DNA of 64,000 nucleotides from contig CAMHSB010000001.1 in assembly GCA_946187695.1 (NCBI GenBank), forward strand, positions 237,606 through 301,605, read 5' to 3'. The position numbers and the translations under genes were made by a program. Positions within the stretch are counted from its first letter, which is position 1, and each line of letters begins with the position of its first letter. Source of the DNA: an uncultured Bacteroidales bacterium. GTDB lineage: Bacteria; Bacteroidota; Bacteroidia; Bacteroidales; Paludibacteraceae. Under the pieces are notes generated by a model. That model ran no database searches, was not told the DNA's origin, and worked only from the letters and a program-made list of their open reading frames with translations. Shown here piece by piece: positions 1-10,458 of the stretch.

Positions 1-2
1 GA

Positions 3-3000
3 TTTGGTGCAACCGTTAGTGCGGCTGTGACCTATTGTGCGCCGAGTGCGTTCGGTTATAGTACCGCTACGGGTGGTGGATCGGCTACGCCGGTATTGGT
101 GTCCAGCGTGAGTCAACTGCAGAACGCCCTAAATAAGGGTAAGAACAAGGTAATCATCATTACCCAGGACTTGACGTTTACCACTTGTATGAAGGTACAG
201 GATGGCTCGAACGTAACGCTGATGGGTCTGCCGGGCGTGACGTTGACTAGTCTGCAACAAGATAAAACGAACTCGGGCATATTGTACGTAAAGCGATTCA
301 ATAACCTGATTATCCGTAACCTCACCTTTGTCGGCCCCGGTGCATATGACTGCGACGGATGGGACTTGTTGTGTTTCGAGAACGTCACGAACGCTTGGGT
401 CGATCACTGTGATTTCCAGGACGGCTGCGACGGTAACTTCGATAATAAAGCGGGCACGGATAATGTGACGGTTAGTTGGTGTCGTTTCCGCTACCTCAAA
501 GCGCCTAAATCCGGAGGCTCCGGTGGTACTGCGGATCACCGATTCACGAACCTCTTGGGCTCCTCTTCTTCCGACGCACCGTCTGACGGCACCTATAACT
601 TCACCTGGGCATACTGCTGGTGGGACAACGGCTGTAAGGAACGAATGATACGCTGCCGTAATGCGGAGTTGCATTTCCTGAACTGCTACTGGAACTCGTC
701 GGTGGCTAGCTATTATGTCGGTCCGGAGAACGCAAAAGCTTATTTCGAAGGCTGTACGTTTGAGGGGAAGGCCAATACGAAAGATAAGATTTTCAAGAGT
801 TACGGCGGTACGAACGCTTGTAAGTTTGTGGACTGCTCGGGTAACCTGCCGAGCAATTCGGGAACTGTTTCTAAACCGAGCTATTCTTACACGGCTTCCG
901 GTCGTGCTGAGGCCAAGACAGCAATAACGAATGCGACCTGCGGTGCGGGTGCCACACTGACGGTGACGACCGCCGGTGCGGTATCGAGCAGTTGTGACGG
1001 TGGTGCGCCGCTACCAACCGTTTATACGGTGACCTGGGATGCTGCGACAAACAGCGGTTCATGCGGAACGACCAGCACGCAGGTGACGGACGGTGTAGCG
1101 ATTGGTACCCTGCCGGAAGCGACCAAGGAGGGTTATAATTTTGACGGCTGGTACACCTTGCCGAGCGGCGGCACGAAGATCAATTCGACGACGACGGTGA
1201 CAGGCAATGTGACGTATTATGCGCAGTTCACCAGTGCGCCGGTGACGGTTTATTATACCGTGATTTGGGACGCCAACGGCGGCACGTGCGGTACTGCTTC
1301 ATCGACCATCGAGAGCGGGCAAGCAGTCGGTACGCTGCCAGATGCAACGAAAGCGGGCGACTATACATTTGACGGATGGTACACAGCGATCAACGGCGGA
1401 ACGAAGATATTGACGACCACGACGGTGTCGAGCAATGTGACGTACTATGCGCACTACACGGCTACCGGCGGTGGTGGCGGAGGAGACTGTTCCATTACGT
1501 TAACTCATTTCGGAAGGCAAATTAGAACAAGTGCTCCACGTCGCGGTTTTGCGTATGTGGGAAGTACTTCCGGGACAAAGTATATCATTGAGTCTAACAG
1601 CAGTGATGTAAAAAATATTGATAACGATTCATCCGCTATAAGGCTTCCTTATTCCAATAAGTTCTTAAAAGTGTTAGGACCCGGTGCAACAACAGATATC
1701 GAAGACTCTTTATTTACTGGAGTAACTCAGATTTCATTCAAATGGAAATATGCCGGTTCTACATCTAATTATACTACGGATTTAGATGTTTTGGTGGGCG
1801 GTGTTAAAGTAGCTACTAAAACTTTGACAGGAAACAAGAATGATGATTATGCAACAGCAACTATTTCTAGTATAGCATCTAAAAATGGAGCAGTAAAAAT
1901 CATCAATAAGGGATCTTCCAGCTCAAACCAGAAATTCGATATTGACGACATAGCAATTACATACACTTGCAGCGGTTCGACACCTCCGCCGGCAAGTTAT
2001 ACGCTGTCGTATGACGAGAATGGCGGAAAGGGAGAGCCGATGGAAGATCAAGTAGGAACGAGTCTAACCGTTGCAGCCAATACCTATACCCTCACCGGAT
2101 ATGCGTTCCAGAAATGGAGTACATCCAGAAACGGTGGTGGTGTGGATTATGCGGCCGGCGATCCCATCACGCTGACGGAAGACGTAACCTTGTACGCGAT
2201 CTGGCAGGCACAAAGTTACACCGTCACCTTTGACAAGCAAAGCGGTGATGGCGGATCGGCGAGCGTGACGGCTACGTTTGACGAGTCCATGCCGGATATA
2301 ACGGTTCCGAGTAGAGCCGGATATATCTTCAAGGGCTATTATTCCGAAGTAGATGGCGGTGGCACGCAGTACTACGACGAGAACGGTAGTAGCACGAATG
2401 CATGGAATCAGGCTGCTGCAACGACGCTGTACGCATATTGGGAAGCGGGATCGATTACGCCTGTATCCAGTGATCTGCATTTCTGGTTCTTTAAGGCAGC
2501 AGATGCGACCGCGAACGGCAAGACGAATGATGCAACGATGTTTGCAGACATGGTAAGCGATGCGAGCAATATGGCCGGTAGTATCACAATTGATGGTACA
2601 TCGTACAGCGTAACCCGCAGAACAGGTGACCATGCAACATTCGGTAGTTTCACGATTCCGAGCGGCAAGACGGGTGTCTTCTACGCTCTGGCTGTATCCT
2701 CCGGCGGTGGAGATAGACAGATTAACTTGGTGGGTGCAACTCAGACCTACGAGCTGGATGTGCCGGGCGGAAGCGATTCATACAAACGTCTTGAGAGCGA
2801 AGAGTTGCCGGCAGGTACGTACTCGATAGAGCGCGACGGAACCAGCAATGTACGTTTGAGCGTTGTGATCGTAAAACTCATCACCGCGCTTCCGCCTTCG
2901 GCTGCGCCGACGATCAGTGATCAACCGGATGGTGCGACCTATTGTGCGGGCGATGCAGTGAGTGCGTTGAGCGTGACGGCAACGGGAAGCGGAACGGTGA

Positions 3001-6000
3001 CCTACCAATGGAAGAAAGACGGTGCGGCTATACCGAGTGCGGAGGCTTATACGTATATGCCGACGGAATCGGGTACCTATCTGTGCGTGGTGACGAACAC
3101 CGAAGAAGGAAAAGCACCGAACTCATTGAACTCGCTTGAGGCGGTAGTGACCATTAACGGCGCGATTGCAGCTCCAACGATGAGTCAGACGGAGAACACG
3201 GTGAATATTACGACCGCTACAGCCGGTGCAACCATCTATTACACGACAGACGGAACCGACCCGACGACATCGAGTGCCTCGGGAACGAGCGTGACGATTT
3301 CGGAAAGCTGTACCGTGAAGGCCTATGCCGTTAAGGACGGATGTGCATCGACTGTGACGAGTTTTGTCGCGACGTACGATGCGGATGTTTGTACCGAGCC
3401 GGCTACGTTGACCAATGAGATTGCACGGTTCTTTGTTCCGTGCGATGTGGACAGGACGCAAGCATATAATGTTACGGATGAGCCGTACGGAACGACCAAT
3501 ACATTTACTACATCCAGTTTCGGCGGCACAGGTACCAACTGGTATTACAACGAGACCACCAAACTGTCGTATGGTAAAATGAATTCAAGCACTGGACTGA
3601 CAATTACCATCAAACTAAATACAGGTAATTTCCTTGCCGGTGATGTGGTGTATGTGTATGGCAATAGAAATAACACCTCAAAAGGAGGAGTAAAACTCCA
3701 TTCTTCTTCCGGCAACACGATAAGTCTGGCTTCTACTGCTTCCGGAGTAGAAGCAGAAGGAACATACATTTTGACTGCAGGCGATATAGAGTCTGACGGT
3801 TCGCTGAAGTTCTTCCGAGAGAATTCGAACTCGTATATCAACCGTATTATCATCACCCGTCCGGTATCGTATAGCATCACATATGACTGCGACGGAGCAG
3901 AAAGCGGATGTCCGAGCAATGTGGATGTTGCATACAGTTTGCCTGATCCTTTGCCGGATGCTCCGGTAAAGAGCGGTTTTGATTTTGAGGGCTGGTACAC
4001 CAATGCCGGCAAGACAGATGCGGCGGTAGCCGGTGCTCCCCTGACGGACGATATTACGCTCTATGCCAAATGGGTAGCAGCACGTCCGACTCCTACGTTT
4101 ACGTGGACGTATGCAGATCCGATGTCCGCCGGAGGACGCTATCCGATCAGCGTCTCTTCTACCGGCGATGCCGATGTAACGCTGTCGATTGTTTCGGCAG
4201 TAGGCGGCGTAGCTTTGAGTCAAACGACCGGAAATCCTGCAACGGGTACGATCTCGTTGAGTTCCAGCCCTGCGGCAACGACCTTTACGGTGCGCGCTTC
4301 TAGTGCGGCAACCGCTACCTATAAGGCACATTCGGAAGATAAACTGATTACTATTACGATCTGCGAAACGGCATATAATCTCGCCTACGGCGTGGGGTAC
4401 ATCGATGCAGGAAGCAGTTCTCATCCGCGGTACTATCATGAGACCACGGGTGTAGGACGACTCACGAAGAGTACCGGAGGTAGTTCGTATTTGGTTAGTG
4501 ATGCTTCGTGGACAGGAGAGGCCTGGATAACCAAGTCTAATAAGGATGGTTCTCATTTGCTGCAGACGTATATACCGAATGTGCATAAGATCGTGCTATA
4601 CGGTATGGCCGGAAGTAATAGTACGGTTATTAGTAAGTTGCGCATCAGCGATTCGTATATCTCCAGCGACACGCAAGGTGAAGACGGATTAGTCGGAGCA
4701 ACGATCGTGTATAATAACGATCCGGAGCAAGCGTCCATGACGAAGAATGTGCAAGAGACGGTGACGATTACCTTGGCTACGCCTCTCTCGGAGAATGATT
4801 TCGTATATGTCGTATTCTCCTCCAGCACGACGCTGTACGGCGTTAAGTTGTACCGTCCGGAGGGCTCTGTACCGACCTCCGTTGCTTATAGTGTTTCCGA
4901 GGATGTAAATAAGTTTGCCGGCGATCCGAACTTTACGAATGTGGCTACCCAGACAACAGCCGGTATTCCTTCCAACGGCGTGATAACCTATGCCTCTTCG
5001 GAAGAGATGGTAGCGACGGTGGATGCCCATACGGGCGAGGTGACGATCCAGGGAGTCGGTAGAGCGCGTATTACGGCTACCTTAAATGTCTGCGGATGTT
5101 TTGCCGCTTCCGAGGCAGCGTATAACCTGATTGTGAAACCTTGTACCGATTCGGAATGTACGATTGCAGTAACAAGCGGAGTGGCGAAGAAATGTACCGG
5201 AGCAAGTGTGACGCTGACGGCGACTGCCGATGCCGGCGCAAGCTTCCAATGGTATAAAGACGATGTGTTGATGGTTGGCGAGACTAATGCCACATTGACA
5301 ACCACGGAGCCTGGCGCTTATTATGCTACGGCGCGGAAAGTATGCTTACAAACCTCGAATACGATCACGGTGGCGAACTTGGAAGCGCCGACTGCTGAGG
5401 CTTTGCACGAGTACTATTATGTCAAGTCCGGACGAGTGACACCGGATATACCGCTGTTCCGCGTAACGAATACGACAAACTATACGATGTCTCATCCCGC
5501 GCCTTCGGGTTGTGCATACGAGTTGCGGGAAGATGATATTATTTATTTGACCGGTGTTCCGGCAAAAGGTTTGTCTGCTGCGAACTACACCTTAACCGTC
5601 ACTGCGGAGAATCCTTGCGGAGGAGCAAGTGCAAATGCCTCGATGACGTTCTATATGCTGGCAGAAACAACCAAACCGACAGTAGCATGGATCGGATGTA
5701 ATGGAGACGGCAAGAACCAACAAGCATTGCCGGGCTCATTGGCGGCATCACAAAGCACAAGCCATCCGCTTTACACCTATTTGCAGGACGACTTTATTTT
5801 AACTCCGGTGAATGCCTATTGCACGATAGATACAAAGAAAATCAGTGATTACTATTCACAATTTGATGTAGTATTGCTGACCGACTATCCGGATTCCCAT
5901 ATATGCCCGACTGGAGATATCAATCCTGAAACCGGAGAAAAATACAAAAAGACCGATGCCAATTCATATTCTAATGCTATCGGAAGTCTGATAGACCAGA

Positions 6001-8030
6001 AACCGATATTGACCTTTGAGGCTTTTGTGGCTGGTTTGCCGAACTGGGGAATCAATACAAAACCAGGTCCCACCAGTCCGACCGAAAAGGAGATCACCTT
6101 GTTGTGCTCTGCGCATAACATCTTTGAACATACGATACCGATAGACGAGAAGATACAGTTTGTTCAATCAACATCGTCTTCGGGATTGCAGGGCTTCGCC
6201 GGCTTGGAAGCTCCTTCCGGAATGATATTTATTGCTACCATCTCAGACGGCAGTGACGGTACCCGTGTTGTATGTTGCGAACGGCAGACTGTAGTTAAAG
6301 CACGTATGATGATCCTTGGTCTTAATCACAACGCAATGCAGGATGTGACAGAGGATGGCAAAATTATCATTAAACAAATCATTCAATATCTCCTTAGGAC
6401 AGTTAATATTGCGGATTGCGCAATGGTATTTGATAATCAAGCGGGTGACAAGAAGTGGTCCAATCCGGGCAACTGGGCTCCTAATCATAATGTGGTACCT
6501 TTGCCCTTCCAAGCCGTCCGTATAGAGCAAGACTGCAATGTAGATGTAACCAACGCTCACTGCTCGAGTATCCGACTCGTGAAAGGAACTATCGGAACCG
6601 ATGTTTATGATGCACACCTGACTATCAGTCCGTCCGGCGGTTTGACAGTAACCGACTATATCAAAGAAGTACATGGTGACAACTACATGACGACTTATCC
6701 GATATCGTCCTCCGATTTGCGGATACAATCTTCGTCTGAAGGCAACGGAGCATTAGTCTTCGGTAATGAATCAGAAGATTTGGAAGCTACTGTGGAGTTC
6801 TATAGCAAGGCTTCCGGTGCCGATACCGACAGTCCTGTATGGCAGTATATGGGTATTCCAGTCGCAGACCGCCCAATGGCAATCAACGCTTATTACCAGT
6901 CCTGGATGTGCAGTTGGGAGAATGTAGGTAATGTGAGCAGTAATTGGCGATGGGTGGAGAATGAGGACCGAATAACTCCGTTCAAAGGGTATTGTATAAC
7001 TCAGAATTCGGCAAAGGTATTCATCCATACAGGTACCCTTAATTCACCCGATACACTGTCGCTAGCCATCCAATATTTTAATAGTCCGGATGGAGAAGGA
7101 TTTAATATGTTCGCTAACTCGTGGGTCGCTCCGATAGACATCACGAAGATGGAAGTCGCAGATTTCGGAGCAGCTGCAGAGCCGACGATCTTTATCTATA
7201 ATGCAGGTTCGCATGCGGATTATGACGGAGGAGGCGAGCCCAGTAGTGCGGGTACCAATGCCGGAGCAGGTCAATATAATGCTATTCCGGTCGAAGCGGT
7301 ATCATTTATGGAGGGCTCTTTAACGAAGATTCCCTCGATGCAAGGGTTCTTCATAAAGGCGTCCAAGAATGGAACACTCACTCTCAATTACGACGCTCTC
7401 TGTTTTAATACGTCCACCTATGAGACAACGACAGAGCCGACACGTGCTCCGAAACGCATGGCAGAGAGCGAGGATATTGTGCCTGAGGTCATGCGTTTGG
7501 ATGTAAACGGTGCGCATTGGAGCGATCGGTTGTATATCCTGACTCATCCGGAGTTCTCGGGTGCGTTTAACTTAGGTTGGGACGGCACCAAGCAAGAGGG
7601 CGATGCAGAGGCTCCTATGTTGGCATTACCGGACGATGCGGGTCTGCTGGCGGTAGCAGCTATCGAGAGTGCCGAAGAGCACGAACTGCTCTTCCGCGCC
7701 GGCGAAGACAGCGCTTATACCTTCCGTTTTGACTATAGCGGCGAGACGATCTATCTGTACGACCGACTCACCGAGCAGGCTACGGAGATAAGGACCGGTA
7801 ACACCTATTCGTTTGTTGCCCGCAACAATACGGCGATGCCGCGCTTCCTTATCACGAAGAACCCGCCGAGAACGCCGACGGCTGTGGAGAATACAACATA
7901 CAGCGTTCAGAATACAGAAGCGCGGAAGATGATTATTGACGGCGTGCTGTATATCCTTCGCGACAATCGCTTCTACGATGCGCGTGGTGTCCGAGTAGCG
8001 GATCAAACAAGAAAGGAGGGTGCGCTATGA
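3..8030 (+). CDS. Giant secreted pectate-lyase mosaic protein (5' end outside window)
   Basis: The frame is open from the window edge, so the GTG at 27 is probably internal and the true start, with its signal peptide, lies upstream. Residues about 20-320, counted from base 27, form a right-handed beta-helix of the PL1 pectate lyase type: 'WVDHCDF...DGNFDNKAGTDNVTVSW' carries the calcium-site acidic residues and 'ERMIRCRNAELHFLNCYW' fits the catalytic-arginine strand. Five Listeria-Bacteroides (InlB B) repeats, recognisable by 'GYxFxGWYT...TxYAxW', follow at about 332-402, 408-482, 656-729, 730-806 and 1281-1351. Between and after them are jelly-roll-like segments, an Ig-like domain (958-1045), a chitobiase C-terminal-type domain (1048-1118), a BIG_2-like domain and another Ig-like domain. 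The C-terminus ends in a short 'DGVLYILRDNRFYDARG' module seen on Bacteroidales secreted proteins, possibly a sorting signal. Likely role: extracellular pectin or polygalacturonate cleavage or binding. Pectin specificity is inferred. Confidence 0.85.
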   Translation, partial: FGATVSAAVTYCAPSAFGYSTATGGGSATPVLVSSVSQLQNALNKGKNKVIIITQDLTFTTCMKVQDGSNVTLMGLPGVTLTSLQQDKTNSGILYVKRFNNLIIRNLTFVGPGAYDCDGWDLLCFENVTNAWVDHCDFQDGCDGNFDNKAGTDNVTVSWCRFRYLKAPKSGGSGGTADHRFTNLLGSSSSDAPSDGTYNFTWAYCWWDNGCKERMIRCRNAELHFLNCYWNSSVASYYVGPENAKAYFEGCTFEGKANTKDKIFKSYGGTNACKFVDCSGNLPSNSGTVSKPSYSYTASGRAEAKTAITNATCGAGATLTVTTAGAVSSSCDGGAPLPTVYTVTWDAATNSGSCGTTSTQVTDGVAIGTLPEATKEGYNFDGWYTLPSGGTKINSTTTVTGNVTYYAQFTSAPVTVYYTVIWDANGGTCGTASSTIESGQAVGTLPDATKAGDYTFDGWYTAINGGTKILTTTTVSSNVTYYAHYTATGGGGGGDCSITLTHFGRQIRTSAPRRGFAYVGSTSGTKYIIESNSSDVKNIDNDSSAIRLPYSNKFLKVLGPGATTDIEDSLFTGVTQISFKWKYAGSTSNYTTDLDVLVGGVKVATKTLTGNKNDDYATATISSIASKNGAVKIINKGSSSSNQKFDIDDIAITYTCSGSTPPPASYTLSYDENGGKGEPMEDQVGTSLTVAANTYTLTGYAFQKWSTSRNGGGVDYAAGDPITLTEDVTLYAIWQAQSYTVTFDKQSGDGGSASVTATFDESMPDITVPSRAGYIFKGYYSEVDGGGTQYYDENGSSTNAWNQAAATTLYAYWEAGSITPVSSDLHFWFFKAADATANGKTNDATMFADMVSDASNMAGSITIDGTSYSVTRRTGDHATFGSFTIPSGKTGVFYALAVSSGGGDRQINLVGATQTYELDVPGGSDSYKRLESEELPAGTYSIERDGTSNVRLSVVIVKLITALPPSAAPTISDQPDGATYCAGDAVSALSVTATGSGTVTYQWKKDGAAIPSAEAYTYMPTESGTYLCVVTNTEEGKAPNSLNSLEAVVTINGAIAAPTMSQTENTVNITTATAGATIYYTTDGTDPTTSSASGTSVTISESCTVKAYAVKDGCASTVTSFVATYDADVCTEPATLTNEIARFFVPCDVDRTQAYNVTDEPYGTTNTFTTSSFGGTGTNWYYNETTKLSYGKMNSSTGLTITIKLNTGNFLAGDVVYVYGNRNNTSKGGVKLHSSSGNTISLASTASGVEAEGTYILTAGDIESDGSLKFFRENSNSYINRIIITRPVSYSITYDCDGAESGCPSNVDVAYSLPDPLPDAPVKSGFDFEGWYTNAGKTDAAVAGAPLTDDITLYAKWVAARPTPTFTWTYADPMSAGGRYPISVSSTGDADVTLSIVSAVGGVALSQTTGNPATGTISLSSSPAATTFTVRASSAATATYKAHSEDKLITITICETAYNLAYGVGYIDAGSSSHPRYYHETTGVGRLTKSTGGSSYLVSDASWTGEAWITKSNKDGSHLLQTYIPNVHKIVLYGMAGSNSTVISKLRISDSYISSDTQGEDGLVGATIVYNNDPEQASMTKNVQETVTITLATPLSENDFVYVVFSSSTTLYGVKLYRPEGSVPTSVAYSVSEDVNKFAGDPNFTNVATQTTAGIPSNGVITYASSEEMVATVDAHTGEVTIQGVGRARITATLNVCGCFAASEAAYNLIVKPCTDSECTIAVTSGVAKKCTGASVTLTATADAGASFQWYKDDVLMVGETNATLTTTEPGAYYATARKVCLQTSNTITVANLEAPTAEALHEYYYVKSGRVTPDIPLFRVTNTTNYTMSHPAPSGCAYELREDDIIYLTGVPAKGLSAANYTLTVTAENPCGGASANASMTFYMLAETTKPTVAWIGCNGDGKNQQALPGSLAASQSTSHPLYTYLQDDFILTPVNAYCTIDTKKISDYYSQFDVVLLTDYPDSHICPTGDINPETGEKYKKTDANSYSNAIGSLIDQKPILTFEAFVAGLPNWGINTKPGPTSPTEKEITLLCSAHNIFEHTIPIDEKIQFVQSTSSSGLQGFAGLEAPSGMIFIATISDGSDGTRVVCCERQTVVKARMMILGLNHNAMQDVTEDGKIIIKQIIQYLLRTVNIADCAMVFDNQAGDKKWSNPGNWAPNHNVVPLPFQAVRIEQDCNVDVTNAHCSSIRLVKGTIGTDVYDAHLTISPSGGLTVTDYIKEVHGDNYMTTYPISSSDLRIQSSSEGNGALVFGNESEDLEATVEFYSKASGADTDSPVWQYMGIPVADRPMAINAYYQSWMCSWENVGNVSSNWRWVENEDRITPFKGYCITQNSAKVFIHTGTLNSPDTLSLAIQYFNSPDGEGFNMFANSWVAPIDITKMEVADFGAAAEPTIFIYNAGSHADYDGGGEPSSAGTNAGAGQYNAIPVEAVSFMEGSLTKIPSMQGFFIKASKNGTLTLNYDALCFNTSTYETTTEPTRAPKRMAESEDIVPEVMRLDVNGAHWSDRLYILTHPEFSGAFNLGWDGTKQEGDAEAPMLALPDDAGLLAVAAIESAEEHELLFRAGEDSAYTFRFDYSGETIYLYDRLTEQATEIRTGNTYSFVARNNTAMPRFLITKNPPRTPTAVENTTYSVQNTEARKMIIDGVLYILRDNRFYDARGVRVADQTRKEGAL

Positions 8031-8686
8031 AAAAATTCCGGATACAACTGGTGATAGCGGCCGTGGTGTTTGTGTGCGGCGTGTCGCTATGCGGAATGAT
8101 CTATATCATCGGCAATAAGCCGGCGGTGTATGTGAGTCCGGGTATTGTAACGGCGCCCTCTCCGGCGGTAAGTCCCGTTCGGTATGTCCGTCCTCCTTTT
8201 ATAAAACCGTATAGCGGACATTACACTTCAACCGTTCAGTCTGCTATGCCGACGATGCATCCGTCGGCTGGAGCCGGTGCCTCGTCGTACCGCTTGTATG
8301 AGACCAGCAGCGCCACGATGAAGTCTATAGGCGGTGGTGGAAGCGGATACGGAATCGCTATGACCTCACACGGTTCTTCCTCGCGCGGCATCACGACCGG
8401 CGGCGGTAGTGTGGCGATGCCGGTAACGACGTTGGTATCTGTGGCTTCGAGTCGTCAGATGGCACAACCGGAGGCACAAGAGGCTCCTGAAGTGGCACAT
8501 GTGTTAGCGCGTAAAGCACCAGGACCACCGAATATAGACGGTCCGCTGCCGGATGAAAACCAACTGGTAGAGCAGCCGATAGGCAATGCGGTATGGCCTC
8601 TACTGCTCTTGGCAATCGGATATGCCGCTTATAGGCTAAGGGAAAAAAAAGAAGACTCGCGTGATGGCGAGTCTTTCTTTTCTTAG
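8027..8686 (+). CDS. Small two-membrane-segment protein paired with the giant lyase
   Basis: I do not recognise a family. The ATG overlaps the stop of the giant gene (ATGA), so the two are translationally coupled. Residues about 7-28 form a hydrophobic N-terminal segment. A long Ser/Gly/Pro-rich extracytoplasmic middle follows, and near the C-terminus 'PIGNAVWPLLLLAIGYAAYRL' forms a second membrane segment followed by 'REKKED'. A Pro-rich stretch, a hydrophobic helix and a basic end resemble sorting or anchor tails, but I cannot assign it to a named system. Its last codons contain the terminator hairpin. Co-transcription suggests a role in secretion, anchoring or display of the upstream protein; that is inference. 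Confidence 0.75.
   Translation: MKKFRIQLVIAAVVFVCGVSLCGMIYIIGNKPAVYVSPGIVTAPSPAVSPVRYVRPPFIKPYSGHYTSTVQSAMPTMHPSAGAGASSYRLYETSSATMKSIGGGGSGYGIAMTSHGSSSRGITTGGGSVAMPVTTLVSVASSRQMAQPEAQEAPEVAHVLARKAPGPPNIDGPLPDENQLVEQPIGNAVWPLLLLAIGYAAYRLREKKEDSRDGESFFS
8652..8683. terminator. Bidirectional intrinsic terminator inside overlapping 3' ends
   Basis: A perfect 9-bp stem (AAGACTCGC / GCGAGTCTT) with a 6-base loop is preceded by a run of eight A and followed by TCTTTTCTT. It can therefore stop transcription from both sides. It lies in the final codons of the plus-strand gene, just outside the minus-strand stop. Confidence 0.85.
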
Positions 8687-10458
8687 AAGCGGTAGGTGGC
8701 TCCGAGCAAGAAGGAGATACCTTGCGAACGATAGCCGTAATAGTACTCGTTCTTGTGATGCAGCCAGTTCTCCAACTCAAAGAAGAGCGTGAGGTTCGGC
8801 TTGGGCTCGGGCTTGAGAACGCCTGAATCCGGGCTCGCGGTTTTCTTTGCTTTTCCTACCCACATATTGTACTGAACGCCGGCATTGCACTCCATGATCG
8901 GACGGAGCGTATGCTCGATACCGTTTATATCAAGGGCGAGACGGTTGCCGACAAAGCGGTTAGCCGAATAGAGCGACCAGTGGCGGTCAATGCGGCCGTC
9001 CACGCGGACACCTAACTCCCATACGGGGCGATCGTATGCCGGGATGTTGCCTTTCCAGAAATAGTAGTCTCCATGGACGTTGATGCGCACCTTATCCTGC
9101 AGGTGGTAATTGATCTGACCACCCACTTTGCCACGCTGATAATCCGCGTACGCATAGTCGAGATCGCCTTTGAGGTCGGCGATGAGATATGTCTGGTTCA
9201 TCATATAGGCATAACCTCCGTGCAGCTCGATGAGCAGGTCGCGCACAGGACGGATGTGGAAACCGAGTTCGGCATCCACAGGCGTATATTCCGTAGCATG
9301 GTTATCGGCGATACCTGCCGGTACGCGGCGGTAACGGTTGGTTTCCATGAACTCCTGCAAACTACCCAGACCGTGGTGACCCATCACATCCGCATAGATA
9401 GTGAGCCATTGTTTGGCCACCTGCGCCTCAAAATTGATATGCGGCGAGGGAGCAAAGGAGATCTTTTCCGAACCGGAGAGCATCTGACCATGGCCGATAT
9501 TGAGGTCGAGGTTGACACCCGCATGCACGCGTACGCGCGTTCCTTCATAAGCATAATAAGGCTCAATGCGGAAGTTATGGCGGTTGCTCGCATACGCCGG
9601 GAAGCTGAAGTTATCGCCCGGTTGGAGGAAGTTATTCTGAATACTGATGTTGGTTCCTACATGGTGTGCCTCGGAATGCCAATCGAAACCACCCTTCGTG
9701 CGCAACTGATGCTCCGATACCGTGCCGGGTTTGGAGAAGAGCACGTAACCCGTCTGCACTTGCCACTGGATATCGTTCTTCGGATTAGACTTGACACCGA
9801 TAAACGCCTCTACAGACCAAAGAGAGGTGAGGTCGTAGTCATTGAACTTGTGCGGCTCAGGGTAGGCAACTTTGTTTTTCTCCCACCCGCCGAAATCACG
9901 ATTGGTCAGCGCATAATGGTTATAATTGTAGAAATGGCCGTACTTATGGTAGTACAGGTTTCCGCCGTTGACGCCGAAATAGAGATCGCAGGTAGAGAAG
10001 GGGTGGGTGAAATCGAGTCCCACTTTGGTCTTACTCAGCGTTGCGAGTCCCCATTCTGCTTTATGATGGGCATAGACATCGAGGATGGAACGTTTGCCGT
10101 CATCAAGGTGGTAGCCAAAATCAAAGAGCGTGTTGGGGTGACCGATTCCGCCGCGGATATAACCGTTATAGAGTCTTCCCGGCTCGAAGCGCGTAGGCTG
10201 CGAGAGGAGCGGATGGAAGGTCGAAGCGGGTTGAATATCCGCCGTGTACTCGGAGTACTCGATGGGTGCGGGTTCGATAGTGGTCTCCACAACCGCCGGT
10301 TTGGTCGATACCTTGCCTGCCGCCTGGATGACCGGCTGGAAATCACGCTCCACAGTAACCGAACGATTCAGTTCATCGCTCTGCGCGAGAGCGCACAAAG
10401 GCAGGATAAGTGCTATCCCGCTAATCAGTAATCGAAAATCGTTAATCGTTATCCTCAT
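8683..10458 (-). CDS. Outer-membrane beta-barrel protein
   Basis: 591 residues. An N-terminal signal peptide ('LLISGIALILPLCALAQ') precedes a short periplasmic segment with 'VERDFQPVIQAAGKV', a motif I associate with Bacteroidetes outer-membrane proteins of unknown function. The rest is alternating amphipathic beta strands rich in Tyr, His and Trp. The protein ends in 'LGATYRF', with the terminal aromatic residue expected for BAM-inserted barrels. There is no TonB-dependent plug. It overlaps the upstream TPR gene by 17 bases and is the last gene of the pot-TPR-OMP run. The first codons are built from an imperfect heptamer repeat (see 10420-10454). Possibly the barrel works with the TPR protein in envelope assembly or transport; no specific function is supported. 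Confidence 0.8.
   Translation of the reverse strand: MRITINDFRLLISGIALILPLCALAQSDELNRSVTVERDFQPVIQAAGKVSTKPAVVETTIEPAPIEYSEYTADIQPASTFHPLLSQPTRFEPGRLYNGYIRGGIGHPNTLFDFGYHLDDGKRSILDVYAHHKAEWGLATLSKTKVGLDFTHPFSTCDLYFGVNGGNLYYHKYGHFYNYNHYALTNRDFGGWEKNKVAYPEPHKFNDYDLTSLWSVEAFIGVKSNPKNDIQWQVQTGYVLFSKPGTVSEHQLRTKGGFDWHSEAHHVGTNISIQNNFLQPGDNFSFPAYASNRHNFRIEPYYAYEGTRVRVHAGVNLDLNIGHGQMLSGSEKISFAPSPHINFEAQVAKQWLTIYADVMGHHGLGSLQEFMETNRYRRVPAGIADNHATEYTPVDAELGFHIRPVRDLLIELHGGYAYMMNQTYLIADLKGDLDYAYADYQRGKVGGQINYHLQDKVRINVHGDYYFWKGNIPAYDRPVWELGVRVDGRIDRHWSLYSANRFVGNRLALDINGIEHTLRPIMECNAGVQYNMWVGKAKKTASPDSGVLKPEPKPNLTLFFELENWLHHKNEYYYGYRSQGISFLLGATYRF
10420..10454. repeat. Imperfect heptamer tandem repeat (GNTAATC)x5
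   Basis: Five consecutive 7-mers, GCTAATC, AGTAATC, GAAAATC, GTTAATC and GTTATCC, encode the start of the beta-barrel protein's signal peptide and overlap the TPR gene stop. Confidence 0.7.

Noticed and set aside
9073-10431. 452-residue plus-strand ORF opposite the beta-barrel gene
   Set aside because: Shadow. It contains no domain and would run through the barrel's signal-peptide repeat.
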